A stretch of DNA of 64,000 nt from Pseudomonas multiresinivorans (GTDB taxonomy: Bacteria; Pseudomonadota; Gammaproteobacteria; Pseudomonadales; Pseudomonadaceae): contig NZ_CP048833.1 in the NCBI RefSeq assembly GCF_012971725.1, positions 124,001 to 188,000 on the forward strand, written 5' to 3'. The notes beneath the pieces are model-generated. The model saw only the letters and a program-made list of their open reading frames with translations. It had not been told where the DNA came from and did no database searches. Of the stretch, positions 28,906 to 38,591 are shown piece after piece. The stretch's first letter is position 1; each line of letters begins with the position of its first letter. The position numbers and the translations under genes were made by a program.

Positions 28906-29495
28906 TCAAGCTCGAACAACTGGTGCTGGCCAGTCACAACGCCGGCAAGCTCAAGGAACTCCAGGCCATGCTCGGAGCGCACGTGAAGGTGCGCTCCATC
29001 GGCGAGTTCAGCGACGTGGAGCCGGAAGAGACCGGCCTGTCCTTCGTCGAGAACGCCATCCTCAAGGCCCGCAATGCCGCACGCATCTCCGGCCTGCCGG
29101 CGCTGGCCGACGACTCCGGCCTGGCGGTGGACTTCCTCGGCGGTGCGCCGGGCATCTATTCCGCCCGCTACGCCGACGGCAAGGGTGACGCGGCGAACAA
29201 CGCCAAGCTGCTCGATGCCATGAAGGACGTGCCGGACGAGGCCCGCGGCGCCCAGTTCGTCAGCGTGCTGGCCCTGGTCCGCCACGCCGACGACCCGCTG
29301 CCGATCCTCTGCGAAGGCCTCTGGCACGGCAGTATCCTGCGCGAAGCCCGCGGCGAGCACGGCTTCGGCTACGACCCGCTGTTCTGGGTGCCGGAAGCCG
29401 AGTGCTCCAGCGCCGAGCTGCCGCCCGAGCAGAAGAACCAGCTCAGCCACCGCGCCCGCGCCATGGCCCTGCTGAAGCAACGGCTGGGTCTATGA
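28902..29495 (+). CDS. rdgB: RdgB, dITP/XTP pyrophosphatase
   Basis: Removes non-canonical purine nucleotides (dITP, XTP) from the pool. 197 residues with the HAM1 motifs ASHNAGKLKELQAML, FVENAILKARNAA, LADDSGLAVD, GIYSARYA and GFGYDPLFWVP. Overlaps the genes on both sides by four bases. Confidence 0.96.
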   Translation: MIKLEQLVLASHNAGKLKELQAMLGAHVKVRSIGEFSDVEPEETGLSFVENAILKARNAARISGLPALADDSGLAVDFLGGAPGIYSARYADGKGDAANNAKLLDAMKDVPDEARGAQFVSVLALVRHADDPLPILCEGLWHGSILREARGEHGFGYDPLFWVPEAECSSAELPPEQKNQLSHRARAMALLKQRLGL

Positions 29496-30682
29496 GCCAG
29501 GCAGGACGCCACGGGCTCGACGCCGGGCCGGTGGTTTCCGGCTTCCGCCTGCCACCGCTGTCTGCGTACGTCCACATCCCCTGGTGCGTGCGCAAATGTC
29601 CCTATTGCGACTTCAATTCCCACGCCGCCGGGCCGGAGCTGCCGGAAGACGCCTACGTCGAGGCGCTGCTGGCTGACTTGGCCGCCGACCGTGGGTACGT
29701 CCACGGCCGCAAGCTGACGTCGATCTTCTTCGGCGGCGGCACGCCCAGCCTGTTTTCCGCCAAGGCGCTGGGCCGCATCCTCGAAGGGCTGGAAAAACAG
29801 GTAGGCTTCGAAAGCGACATCGAGATCACCCTGGAAGCCAACCCCGGCACCTTCGAGCAGGCGAAGTTCGCCGATTACCGCAAGCTGGGGATCAATCGCC
29901 TGTCCATCGGCATCCAGAGCTTCCAGGCCGAAAAGCTCAAGGCGCTGGGCCGCATCCACGATGGCGACGAGGCGGTACGAGCCGCCGAAATGGCGCGCCG
30001 CGCCGGTTTCGACAACTTCAACCTGGACCTGATGCATGGCCTGCCGGACCAGAGCGTCGTCGACGCGCTGAGCGACCTGCAGCAGGCCATCGACCTGGCG
30101 CCGACGCACCTGTCCTGGTACCAGCTGACCATGGAGCCGAACACGGTGTTCTGGAGCCAGCCGCCGGAGCTGCCCGAAGACGACCAGTTGTGGGAAATCC
30201 AGGAAGCCGGCCAGGCGCTGCTCGCCCAGGCGGGCTACCTGCAGTACGAAACCTCCGCCTATGCCCGCGACGGCAAGCGCGCGCGGCACAACTTGAACTA
30301 CTGGACCTTCGGCGATTTCCTCGGCATCGGCGCCGGCGCCCATGCCAAGCTGAGCACCCCGGAAGGGCGCATCCTGCGCACCTGGAAGACCCGCCTGCCG
30401 AAGGACTACCTGAACCCGGAGAAGCCCTTCCAGGCCGGCGAACGCGACCTGGAAGCGGGCGACCTGCCCTTCGAGTTCATGATGAACGCCCTGCGCCTGA
30501 CCGAAGGTGTACCGGCGGCCACCTTCGCCGAGCGCACCGGCCTGCCGCTCGCAGCCATCGAGGAGGCCTGCCTCCTGGCGCGCAAGGATGGCCTGCTGGT
30601 GGAGGACCCGCATCGCCTGGCGCCGACCGAGCGCGGCCAACTGTTCCTCAACGACCTGCTGCAGCGCTTCCTGCCCGAATGA
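29492..30682 (+). CDS. hemW: HemW, radical SAM heme chaperone
   Basis: 396 residues; radical SAM cluster motif C-x3-C-x2-C in WCVRKCPYCDFNSHA and GGGTPSL. The protein resembles coproporphyrinogen oxidase HemN but lacks the longer N-terminal region, and the motif RHNLNYWTFGDFLGIGAGAHA is typical of HemW, a heme-transfer chaperone. Start MSQAGRHGLD overlaps the rdgB stop. Confidence 0.93.
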   Translation: MSQAGRHGLDAGPVVSGFRLPPLSAYVHIPWCVRKCPYCDFNSHAAGPELPEDAYVEALLADLAADRGYVHGRKLTSIFFGGGTPSLFSAKALGRILEGLEKQVGFESDIEITLEANPGTFEQAKFADYRKLGINRLSIGIQSFQAEKLKALGRIHDGDEAVRAAEMARRAGFDNFNLDLMHGLPDQSVVDALSDLQQAIDLAPTHLSWYQLTMEPNTVFWSQPPELPEDDQLWEIQEAGQALLAQAGYLQYETSAYARDGKRARHNLNYWTFGDFLGIGAGAHAKLSTPEGRILRTWKTRLPKDYLNPEKPFQAGERDLEAGDLPFEFMMNALRLTEGVPAATFAERTGLPLAAIEEACLLARKDGLLVEDPHRLAPTERGQLFLNDLLQRFLPE

Positions 30683-31527
30683 TGCCGATGACGAAGATGC
30701 GGGCGACCATCGTTCTGGTGATCTACAAGCAATCCCTGGCCGACTCCGAGAGTTTTCGCAGCCTGCAGGACAACCTGGTGTGGCTGGCCAACCAGGACGT
30801 CGAGCTGATCCTCCACGACAACAGCCCGGCCCCCCAGCCACGGCCGTCGTTGGATGAGGGCCTTGCAGTTCGCTACCACCACGATGCCAGCAACCCGGGG
30901 CTCGCCGCCGCCTATAACCTCGCGCTGCGCTCGGCCTGCGAACGCGGCAGCGACTGGCTTCTGCTGCTGGATCAGGACACCCGCCTGGATGCGAACTACT
31001 TTGCCGAGCTGACGCGAGCGACAGAAGACCTAGATGCCCGCTGCGTCTGCCTGGTGCCACGGGTCAGCGATGGGCAGCGGCAGGTCTCCCCCATGGACTG
31101 CAGCAAGGTCAGGGCCCTGGCGTACAACCACTCCGGCAGCACCAGCGAACCGATCACGGCGATCAATTCCGGCGCCTGCTGGCGAGTTTCCTGGCTGGCG
31201 GCGTCTGGCGGGTTCAATCCGGAGTTCCCCCTGGATTATCTGGACCACTGGGCATTCCACCATGCGAGAAACCAGGGCCGGCAGCTCTGCGTGATGGCCA
31301 GCGAAATCCGCCAGAACCTCTCGATCAGCGAGCGCAACCGAGTGTCCAGGTCGCGCTACGAAAGCATCTACGAGTCGGAGTACCGCTTCTACAGCCGCTA
31401 TCGTACCGACCTCTTCGCCAGCTACCGGCGGCACTTGCCGCTTCGCCTGATCAAGCAGTTGCTGCTGTTCCGCGACAAGGCGATAGCCCTGACAACCCTG
31501 AGGCTCATGCTGCGCAAGCCCGACTGA
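30679..31527 (+). CDS. Family 2 glycosyltransferase, rhamnosyltransferase-like
   Basis: 282 residues. GT-A fold signs: TIVLVIYKQS at the N-terminus, NPGLAAAYNLAL (nucleotide-sugar region) and the acidic metal motif LLLLDQDTRLD. These match the WbbL/RfbF-like rhamnosyltransferase group, which acts on surface polysaccharide. The first ATG overlaps the hemW stop by four bases, and two more in-frame ATGs follow closely. No other polysaccharide gene is nearby, so the acceptor is unknown. Confidence 0.82.
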   Translation: MMPMTKMRATIVLVIYKQSLADSESFRSLQDNLVWLANQDVELILHDNSPAPQPRPSLDEGLAVRYHHDASNPGLAAAYNLALRSACERGSDWLLLLDQDTRLDANYFAELTRATEDLDARCVCLVPRVSDGQRQVSPMDCSKVRALAYNHSGSTSEPITAINSGACWRVSWLAASGGFNPEFPLDYLDHWAFHHARNQGRQLCVMASEIRQNLSISERNRVSRSRYESIYESEYRFYSRYRTDLFASYRRHLPLRLIKQLLLFRDKAIALTTLRLMLRKPD

Positions 31528-31584
31528 CCCAAGGCGGCGCACTCAAGTACACTCCCCCGCGACACTCGATCCCAAGGAGCCCCA

Positions 31585-31908
31585 ATGGACTTCGCGCTCG
31601 ACCTGATTGCCAACGTCTCCCGCTGGTGCCGCGGCCACCTGTCCGACATCGCCCTGGCGATCATGGCCACCGTGCTGGTGCTGTTCGGCCCGGCGATCAA
31701 CGCCTGGGTGCAGCAGCGCATCGGCAGCCTGAACTTCGTCTTCCGCACCCTGCTGTTCGTACTGATCTGCGCCGTGGGCTACGGCCTGGCGATGGTCTTC
31801 GTCACCCCGTGGCTGGCCAAGGGCCTGGGTTATTTCAACAACTACACCCTGGCGCCCGTGCTGCTGCTAGTGTTCTTCGTGATTGGCATGATCGCCGACC
31901 GCAGCTGA
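31585..31908 (+). CDS. DUF3392 membrane protein
   Basis: 107 residues with about three hydrophobic helices and the conserved LFGPAINAWVQ in the first half. Function unknown. Ribosome site AAGGAG just upstream. Confidence 0.85.
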   Translation: MDFALDLIANVSRWCRGHLSDIALAIMATVLVLFGPAINAWVQQRIGSLNFVFRTLLFVLICAVGYGLAMVFVTPWLAKGLGYFNNYTLAPVLLLVFFVIGMIADRS

Positions 31909-31950
31909 CCTGCGGGCCTCCGGCGGTTGGCCACCAACGCCGGAGGACAC

Positions 31951-32205
31951 ATGAAGCCGATCAAGCATCTCTACCTGCACTTCTCCGATGGCCAGCGCCT
32001 GGCGCTGCGCTTCCCGCAACAGAGCGACGACCCCGCCGAAGTGGCCCGCGGCATCCGCAAGCAGATGGAATCGCCGGTCATCAGCATCGAGGTGGACGGC
32101 GACCTGCTGATCATCCCGCGCACCAGCATCAAGTACCTGCAGATCAGCCCGGCGCCCATGCGCATGCCGGAAACCACAGTGCTGGGTGCCGAGCTGATCG
32201 AGTAA
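31951..32205 (+). CDS. Conserved small protein, function unknown
   Basis: 84 residues, MKPIKHLYLHFSDGQRLAL..., mixed alpha/beta with no signal or membrane segment. Start chosen at the ATG preceded by GGAGGA. It resembles short conserved Pseudomonas proteins in this region; I cannot name a family. Confidence 0.7.
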   Translation: MKPIKHLYLHFSDGQRLALRFPQQSDDPAEVARGIRKQMESPVISIEVDGDLLIIPRTSIKYLQISPAPMRMPETTVLGAELIE

Positions 32206-32248
32206 CGCGCGCCGCTTGGGCTGGGACAACGACAAGGGCATGGTTTTT

Positions 32249-32326
32249 GTAGGAGCGAGCTTGCTCGCGAACCGCCTCGACACCGGCGTTACCGGATGGC
32301 ACGTTCGCGAGCAAGCTCGCTCCTAC
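32249..32326. repeat. REP inverted pair, copy 3
   Basis: Left arm 32249-32271 and perfect inverse 32304-32326, in the gap between the convergent small gene and the DUF1329 gene. Confidence 0.92.
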
Positions 32327-32359
32327 AGGTGTTTCCCACCCCATTGCGCAGACAGACAA

Positions 32360-32379
32360 AGGCCGCCTCGCGGCGGCCT
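32360..32379. terminator. Terminator of the DUF1329 gene
   Basis: Arms AGGCCGCC / GGCGGCCT with TCGC loop; the minus-strand transcript continues as TTTGTCTGTC. Confidence 0.75.
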
Positions 32380-32388
32380 CTGCTGGAC

Positions 32389-33735
32389 TCAGTTACCCTC
32401 GCGGCGCAGGGCCTGCGGAGTGAAGTCACGCGGCCCCAGCGGGACCTTGAAGTCGTACATCGGCTCGTTGTTGTCCAGGCCGTCGACGAAATAGCGCTTG
32501 CCTTCGAAGTCGTACAGCGCCTCCAGGGTGCTGAGCACCATGGGCACGTCGTAGTAGTTGATCGGGTGCACTTCCTGGGCGCGGATCAGCTTGCCGTCGG
32601 CGTTGTAGATATCCGAGGCGAGGATCTGCCAGCTGTCTTCATCCAGGTAGAAGCGGCGCTTGGAGAACGGATGGCCCATGCCCTTGCGCAGGGTCGCCTC
32701 GACCACCCAGACGCGGTGCGGCTCGTAGCGCAGCAGTTCGGGGTTGAGGCTCTTGGTGCGCAGGATATCGGAGTAGGGAATGCCCTTCTGGTGCACGGCA
32801 TAGCTGTTGTACGGCACCAGCATCTCGCGCTTGCCCAGCAGCTGCCACTCGTAGTGGTCCGGCGCGCCGTTGTAGACGTCCACGGTGTCGGCGGTGGCCA
32901 GGCCGTTGGTGTCCGGCTGCAGGGTGTCGTAGGCCAGGCTCGGCAGGCGGCGCACGCGGCGCTCGCCGCTGTTGAAGCGCCAGGCCTTGCGGATCGACAG
33001 CACCTGGTCGATGGTCTCCTGCACCACCAGCGCAGAGCCGGCGAGCTTGGCCGGGGCGACGATGTTGTACTTGTAGTAGAACAGCGTGTTGTTCAGGTCC
33101 TGGGGGGTCATGCCCTCGCGGCCGTAGTTGAAGTACACGTAGCGGTCGAGCTTGAGCAGGTTGTAGCTGCCGCTGGCGAGTACGGCGGCCTGGTTGGTCA
33201 CCATGTGAATCTGCTCGCCGCGGTAGCGCATGATGTGGTTCCAGATCGCTTCCAGGCCGATCTTCGGCATCGGGAACGGCACGCCGGCAGCAGCGCCCTG
33301 GACGCCGTTGCCGTCGGCGATCAGCTCGGCGTTTTCGGCGTTGAAGCGAGTGGCGTCATAGATGCGCTGGGGCAAGGAAGCGCTGCGGCGGCTGGGGAAG
33401 ACGCGCAGGTAGTAGTCCGGGTTCTCCTGCAGCAGCGCCTGGGTGCCGGGCGTGAGCAGCGCCTGGTACTGCGCCAGGTTCTTGCTGTCGATCTTGTACT
33501 GCACGGCGTCGCCAGCGTACGGATCGAGGTGATGGCTGCCGGGCTGGTAGCCTGCCGGCGCGGTGGTGATGCCGCCGGTCCAGGCGGGGATGGTGCCACT
33601 GGCATTGCCGGCCATTTCCGCCCCCATCGGCGTCAGGTCGCGGCCCAGTCGAGCGGCCTCGGTGGCATCGACTTTCGCCTGCGCCGGCAGGGCCCACGCC
33701 CCTGCCATCAGCAGTACAGCAAGTTTCTTCAACAC
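32389..33735 (-). CDS. DUF1329 exported protein
   Basis: 448 residues with a signal peptide (MLKKLAVLLMAGAWALPAQA, cut after AQA) and a LolB-like beta-sheet domain. Motifs include LGRDLTPMGAEMAGN, AWTGG and RRVRRLPSLAYD. Family members are envelope proteins often paired with a DUF1302 outer-membrane protein and linked to hydrophobic substrates; no DUF1302 gene is beside it here. Confidence 0.88.
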   Translation of the reverse strand: MLKKLAVLLMAGAWALPAQAKVDATEAARLGRDLTPMGAEMAGNASGTIPAWTGGITTAPAGYQPGSHHLDPYAGDAVQYKIDSKNLAQYQALLTPGTQALLQENPDYYLRVFPSRRSASLPQRIYDATRFNAENAELIADGNGVQGAAAGVPFPMPKIGLEAIWNHIMRYRGEQIHMVTNQAAVLASGSYNLLKLDRYVYFNYGREGMTPQDLNNTLFYYKYNIVAPAKLAGSALVVQETIDQVLSIRKAWRFNSGERRVRRLPSLAYDTLQPDTNGLATADTVDVYNGAPDHYEWQLLGKREMLVPYNSYAVHQKGIPYSDILRTKSLNPELLRYEPHRVWVVEATLRKGMGHPFSKRRFYLDEDSWQILASDIYNADGKLIRAQEVHPINYYDVPMVLSTLEALYDFEGKRYFVDGLDNNEPMYDFKVPLGPRDFTPQALRREGN

Positions 33736-33870
33736 AGCAGACTCCTTTGCGACGGACTCCTGTCCGTCACTCTTATTTTCGTCCGCGGCGGATGCCGCTT
33801 TTTATTCAGGAGGTGAGGGTGGCCCTGGGGCCTGCCGGGTGGTCCCGGTCTGTAGGGTGTTCTTTGCGTG

Positions 33871-33896
33871 AAAAAGGCCCGCTGTGCAGGCCTTTT
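33871..33896 (-). terminator. Terminator of trmB
   Basis: Arms AAAAGGCC and GGCCTTTT (33872-33879, 33889-33896), followed on the minus strand by TTTTTCACG. It lies seven bases after the trmB stop. Confidence 0.85.
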
Positions 33897-33903
33897 CGGT
33901 GGA

Positions 33904-34632
33904 TCAGTCGACGCGCTCGAACTTCAGGTCCCAGACGCCATGGCCGAGTCGCTCCCCGCGACGTTCGAACTTGGTGACCGGGCGCTCTTCCGGGCGCGGC
34001 ACGTAGGTATTGTCCGCCGAAAGGTTGCGATAGCCGGGTGCGGCATTCATCACTTCCAGCATGTGCTCGGCATATTGTTCCCAGTCGGTGGCCATGTGCA
34101 GCACGCCGCCGACCTTCAATTTCTGCCGCACCAGCTCGGCCCAGGCCGGCTGCACGATGCGACGCTTGTGGTGACGCGACTTGTGCCACGGGTCCGGGAA
34201 GAACAGCAGCAGGCGGTCGAGGCTGGCGTCGGCAACGCAGTCGCGCAGCACTTCGATGGCATCGCAGCTGTAGACGCGGATGTTGGTGAGATCCTGGGTC
34301 AGCATGCCGTTGAGCAGCGCGCCGACGCCCGGACGGTGCACTTCCACGCCGATGAAATCCTGCTCCGGCGCGGCCGCAGCCATCTCGAGGGTGGCGTGAC
34401 CCATGCCGAAGCCGATCTCGAAGGTACGCGGCGCCTTGCGCCCGAACACTTCATCGAAGTCCCGCGCACCGTCGGCCAGCTCCAGGCCGAATTTCGGCCA
34501 GCCCTGATCGAGACCACGCTGCTGGCCCTCGGTCATGCGGCCGGCACGCATCACGAAGCTCTTGATGGCGCGCATCGGACGGTTTTCGGCGTCGGGCTGG
34601 TTCTCGGGCTGATTTTCGGGAATGTCACTCAT
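33904..34632 (-). CDS. trmB: TrmB, tRNA (guanine-N7)-methyltransferase
   Basis: Methylates G46 of tRNA. 242 residues; SAM motif EIGFGMGHATLEMA, the signature FFPDPWHKSRHHKRRIV, and C-terminal TKFERRGERLGHGVWDL. The Gln/Asn/Glu-rich N-terminus (SDIPENQPENQPDAEN) is variable in the family. Confidence 0.96.
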   Translation of the reverse strand: MSDIPENQPENQPDAENRPMRAIKSFVMRAGRMTEGQQRGLDQGWPKFGLELADGARDFDEVFGRKAPRTFEIGFGMGHATLEMAAAAPEQDFIGVEVHRPGVGALLNGMLTQDLTNIRVYSCDAIEVLRDCVADASLDRLLLFFPDPWHKSRHHKRRIVQPAWAELVRQKLKVGGVLHMATDWEQYAEHMLEVMNAAPGYRNLSADNTYVPRPEERPVTKFERRGERLGHGVWDLKFERVD

Positions 34633-34659
34633 GACTCGGACCTTGCGGGTAAATGCACA

Positions 34660-34693
34660 CGCGGGCCGGTTGCTTCTGGCAAACCGGCCCGCG
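34660..34693. terminator. Strong hairpin between thiG and trmB
   Basis: Perfect 12-bp arms CGCGGGCCGGTT / AACCGGCCCGCG with a 10-base loop. No T-run on the minus strand, so termination may be partial. Confidence 0.6.
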
Positions 34694-34709
34694 CGTCGAA
34701 GTGGAAACG

Positions 34710-35516
34710 TTAGTTGATCAGGCCCGTCATCGGCGACGACGCGCTCGCGTAGAGCTTGCGCGGCATGCGGCCGGCCAGGTAGGCCAGGCGGCCGGCGACG
34801 ATGGCGTGCTTCATGGCCTCGGCCATCATCACCGGGTTCTGCGCGTGGGCGATGGCGGTGTTCATCAGCACGGCCTCGCAGCCCAGCTCCATGGCGATGG
34901 TGGCATCCGACGCAGTGCCCACGCCGGCATCCACCAGCACCGGAACGGTGGCTTCTTCGAGGATGATGCGCAGGTTGTACGGGTTGCAGATGCCCAGGCC
35001 CGAGCCGATCAGACCGGCCAGCGGCATCACCGCGATGCAGCCGATCTCGGCCAGCTGGCGGGCGATGATCGGGTCATCGCTGGTGTACACCATGACGTCG
35101 AAGCCGTCCTTGACCAGCACTTCGGCGGCCTTGAGGGTTTCAACGACGTTGGGGAAGAGGGTCTTCTGGTCAGCCAGGACTTCCAGCTTGACCAGGTTGT
35201 GGCCATCAAGCAGCTCGCGGGCCAGGCGGCAGGTGCGCACGGCCTCGACGGCGTCATAGCAGCCAGCGGTGTTCGGCAGGATGGTGTAGCGATCCGGCGG
35301 GATCACGTCCAGCAGGTTGGGCTCGCCCGGGTTCTGGCCGATGTTGGTACGGCGCACCGCCACGGTGACGATCTCGGCGCCCGAGGCCTCGATGGCCACG
35401 CGGGTCTCTTCGAGGTCCTTGTACTTGCCGGTGCCGACCAGCAGGCGCGAATTGTAGGTACGGCCAGCCAGGGTGAAGGGCTTGTCGACCGGCAGATTGG
35501 AGGAAGCTTGGCTCAT
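34710..35516 (-). CDS. thiG: ThiG, thiazole synthase
   Basis: Builds the thiazole ring of thiamine from deoxyxylulose phosphate, dehydroglycine and ThiS-thiocarboxylate. 268 residues; catalytic Lys region GRTYNSRLLVGTGKYKDLEE, phosphate loop PLAGLIGSG, and VDAGVGTASDATIAMELGCE. Follows thiS by 60 bp. I see no TPP riboswitch upstream of the pair. Confidence 0.96.
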   Translation of the reverse strand: MSQASSNLPVDKPFTLAGRTYNSRLLVGTGKYKDLEETRVAIEASGAEIVTVAVRRTNIGQNPGEPNLLDVIPPDRYTILPNTAGCYDAVEAVRTCRLARELLDGHNLVKLEVLADQKTLFPNVVETLKAAEVLVKDGFDVMVYTSDDPIIARQLAEIGCIAVMPLAGLIGSGLGICNPYNLRIILEEATVPVLVDAGVGTASDATIAMELGCEAVLMNTAIAHAQNPVMMAEAMKHAIVAGRLAYLAGRMPRKLYASASSPMTGLIN

Positions 35517-35576
35517 CGGATCACTCCTCAGGAAATGTGAAAGCTTTGCGGGGCCTGAAAGATGTAGCGACGGGCT

Positions 35577-35777
35577 CTAGCCGCCGCCGATGGCATGCAC
35601 CACTTCCACCTGGTCGCCTTCGCTCAGGGCGGTGGCGGCGTGCTGGCTGCGCGGCACGATGTCCTGGTTGAGCTCGACCGCGACACGCTTGCCGGTGAGG
35701 TCGAGACGCTCGAGCAGGTTGGCGACGGTCTGGCCGGCGGGCAGCTCGAAGGGTTCGCCATTCAACTGAATACGCAT
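35577..35777 (-). CDS. thiS: ThiS, sulfur carrier protein
   Basis: 66-residue ubiquitin-fold carrier ending in the required Gly-Gly (VVHAIGGG), which is adenylated and thiocarboxylated to donate sulfur to ThiG. Start at MRIQLNGEPFELPAG; longer in-frame extensions have no family support. Confidence 0.95.
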   Translation of the reverse strand: MRIQLNGEPFELPAGQTVANLLERLDLTGKRVAVELNQDIVPRSQHAATALSEGDQVEVVHAIGGG

Positions 35778-35877
35778 GGGCGGGACGGTCGTTGCTGGAG
35801 GGGGTCGCATTCTAGCCCGATCGCGGCGGATGACCAAGGTATCCGGGCGTCGCACTCGGGCTTTTCTGACATCCGGG

Positions 35878-36246
35878 TCAACCCAGCTGGAAGGCCGCCA
35901 CCAGCAGCAGCGCCCAGCCGATGAGGAAGAACAGTCCGCCGATCGGCGTGATGATGCCCACGCCCAGGCCCGCCAGGGTCAACAGGTAGAGGCTTCCGGA
36001 GAACAGCAGGATACCGACGGTGAATGCCCAGCCGGCGAGGCTGATGAGGGTGCCACCGATGTGCGCGGTGAGCAGCGCCACACCGAACAGCGCCAGGGCG
36101 TGCAGCATCTGGTAGTGCACGCCGGTCTGGAATACCGCCAGGTACTCGGGCGTGAGCTTGTTCTTCAGACCGTGGGCGGCGAAGGCGCCAAGGGCGACCC
36201 CGGTGAAACCGAAGAACGCGGCGAGCATCAGGAAAGTGCGCAACAT
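35878..36246 (-). CDS. DUF423 membrane protein
   Basis: 122 residues, about four hydrophobic helices, family motif GVALGAFAAHGLK and YQMLHALALFGVALL. Function unknown; widespread small inner-membrane protein. It lies about 100 bp upstream of thiS on the same strand. Confidence 0.9.
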   Translation of the reverse strand: MLRTFLMLAAFFGFTGVALGAFAAHGLKNKLTPEYLAVFQTGVHYQMLHALALFGVALLTAHIGGTLISLAGWAFTVGILLFSGSLYLLTLAGLGVGIITPIGGLFFLIGWALLLVAAFQLG

Positions 36247-36274
36247 GGGACAGCTCCAGACAGGTGAGTATCGC

Positions 36275-36280
36275 TATAAT
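36275..36280 (+). promoter_or_regulatory. Consensus -10 upstream of mtgA
   Basis: A perfect TATAAT 33 bp before the mtgA start, in the short divergent gap with the DUF423 gene. No good -35 is seen at 16-18 bp. Confidence 0.45.
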
Positions 36281-36312
36281 GGCCCGCTCATCCGCCCAGG
36301 CAAAGCCTCCGC

Positions 36313-37002
36313 ATGCGCAACGCCCTCCGCCGCCTGTCAAAGATCGCGCTCTGGTTCGTCGCCATCAGCGTGGCGCTGGTCATCGTCCTGCGCTGGGTGC
36401 CGCCGCCGGGGACCATGGTGATGGTAGAGCGCAAGGTCGAGTCCTGGTTCAACGGCAAGCCCATCGACCTGCAGCGCAGCTGGCGCTCCTGGGACGAGCT
36501 GCCCGACAGCCTCAAGCTCGCGGTAATTGCCGGCGAGGACCAGAAGTTCGCCGAGCACCACGGCTTCGACCTGCCGGCGATCCAGAAGGCGCTGGCGCAC
36601 AACGAGCAGGGCGGCAAGGTCCGCGGCGGCAGCACCATCAGCCAGCAGGTGGCGAAGAACGTCTTCCTCTGGACCGGCCGCAGCTGGGTGCGCAAGGGCT
36701 TCGAGGCCTGGTTCACCCTGCTGATCGAGACCTTCTGGTCCAAGCAGCGGATTCTCGAGGTCTACCTCAACAGCGTGGAATGGGATGCCGGCGTGTTCGG
36801 CGCCCAGGCCGCCGCTCAGCACCACTTCGGCGTGGACGCCAAGCGCCTGTCGCAACAGCAGGCCAGCCTGCTGGCCGCCGTGCTGCCCAACCCGCGCAAG
36901 TGGAGCGCCGGAAAGCCCGGCCCCTACGTGCGCCAGCGCGCCTCGTGGATTCGCCAGCAGATGTGGCAGTTGGGCGGCAGCGAGTATCTCGGGCGCCTTT
37001 AA
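36313..37002 (+). CDS. mtgA: Monofunctional peptidoglycan transglycosylase
   Basis: GT51 enzyme polymerising lipid II. 229 residues with one N-terminal membrane helix, catalytic Glu in VIAGEDQKFAEHHGFD, and RGGSTISQQVAKNVFLW. No transpeptidase domain. The stop overlaps that of the next gene, which runs towards it. Confidence 0.95.
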   Translation: MRNALRRLSKIALWFVAISVALVIVLRWVPPPGTMVMVERKVESWFNGKPIDLQRSWRSWDELPDSLKLAVIAGEDQKFAEHHGFDLPAIQKALAHNEQGGKVRGGSTISQQVAKNVFLWTGRSWVRKGFEAWFTLLIETFWSKQRILEVYLNSVEWDAGVFGAQAAAQHHFGVDAKRLSQQQASLLAAVLPNPRKWSAGKPGPYVRQRASWIRQQMWQLGGSEYLGRL

Positions 37003-37613
37003 GGCGCCTCCGACACCTTGAGGGTGTTGCGCGGAACCACGCGAATCCACTGCAGCGTGCCGTCGCGGTGCAGAACGGTCATGCCTTTCTCCGGGTAGAC
37101 CCAGGCCTCGCCGCCATCCACCTGCAGGCGCAGGCGCGGGTCGCCCAGGCTCACCGCCAGACGCCCGACTGCCAGGTCTTCCTGCGGCGCCAGCGCCAGT
37201 TCGGAGACCGGTTTATTGCCCAGCTGACTCATCAGCTCGGCGCTCAGCGGCTGATCCTTGCTGGTCGGCTGCATGCCGGTGGCCTTGGCCAGGCTGGCAT
37301 GCTCGGCGTCGCTCAACGCCAGCTCCGCCTCGACATGCCAGGGCCCTTCGTCCGTCACCAGTCGGCCGCGGTAATGCAGTTGCGGACCGTCCTGGCTGGC
37401 AGTCAGCCACAGCTCGCCGGGCTGCTGACCCTGCAGATCGCTCAGGCTCAGGCGATCATCAGCCAGCGGCTCGAAGACCTTTTCCTTCCAGTCATTGAAC
37501 CACTGCGGCGGCTTGGGCGGCGCCGACGTGCGGGCGACCCAGGTGCCCAGGCCGAAAGCCAGCAGGGCGATGACCAGGAAAAACATCCCGTGGACGGGAC
37601 GCAGGCGCGGCAT
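36999..37613 (-). CDS. Conserved membrane-anchored protein, function unknown
   Basis: 204 residues: one N-terminal membrane helix (HGMFFLVIALLAFGLGTWVA), then a periplasmic beta-rich region. I set the start at MPRLRPVHGMFF; an upstream ATG adds 17 poor residues. The position between mtgA and rpoH matches the uncharacterised P. aeruginosa PA0377. The stop overlaps the mtgA stop by three bases within a palindrome. Confidence 0.78.
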   Translation of the reverse strand: MPRLRPVHGMFFLVIALLAFGLGTWVARTSAPPKPPQWFNDWKEKVFEPLADDRLSLSDLQGQQPGELWLTASQDGPQLHYRGRLVTDEGPWHVEAELALSDAEHASLAKATGMQPTSKDQPLSAELMSQLGNKPVSELALAPQEDLAVGRLAVSLGDPRLRLQVDGGEAWVYPEKGMTVLHRDGTLQWIRVVPRNTLKVSEAP

Positions 37614-37656
37614 GGGACTCTCCAGACTCTGGACAGAGAATGACCGGACAGAAAAA

Positions 37657-37676
37657 AACCGCACCAGGGTGCGGTT
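37657..37676 (-). terminator. Rho-independent terminator of rpoH
   Basis: Arms ACCGCACC / GGTGCGGT with a two-base centre, followed on the minus strand by seven T. Classic form, about 30 bp after the rpoH stop. Confidence 0.92.
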
Positions 37677-37707
37677 CTCGATCTCAACGGGAGCGCATCG
37701 AAGCCGG

Positions 37708-38562
<855 letters not shown>

Positions 38563-38591
38563 GCGAATCCTCCGATTCACGAAACTCGCGC

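Noticed and set aside
29492..30682. Annotation as coproporphyrinogen III dehydrogenase HemN
   Set aside because: Length and the YWTFGDFLGIGAGAHA motif fit HemW; the HemN N-terminal region is missing.
35517..35877. Possible TPP riboswitch near thiS/thiG
   Set aside because: The leader is short and I find no thi-box elements (CTGAGA, or the paired GGGTGC region).
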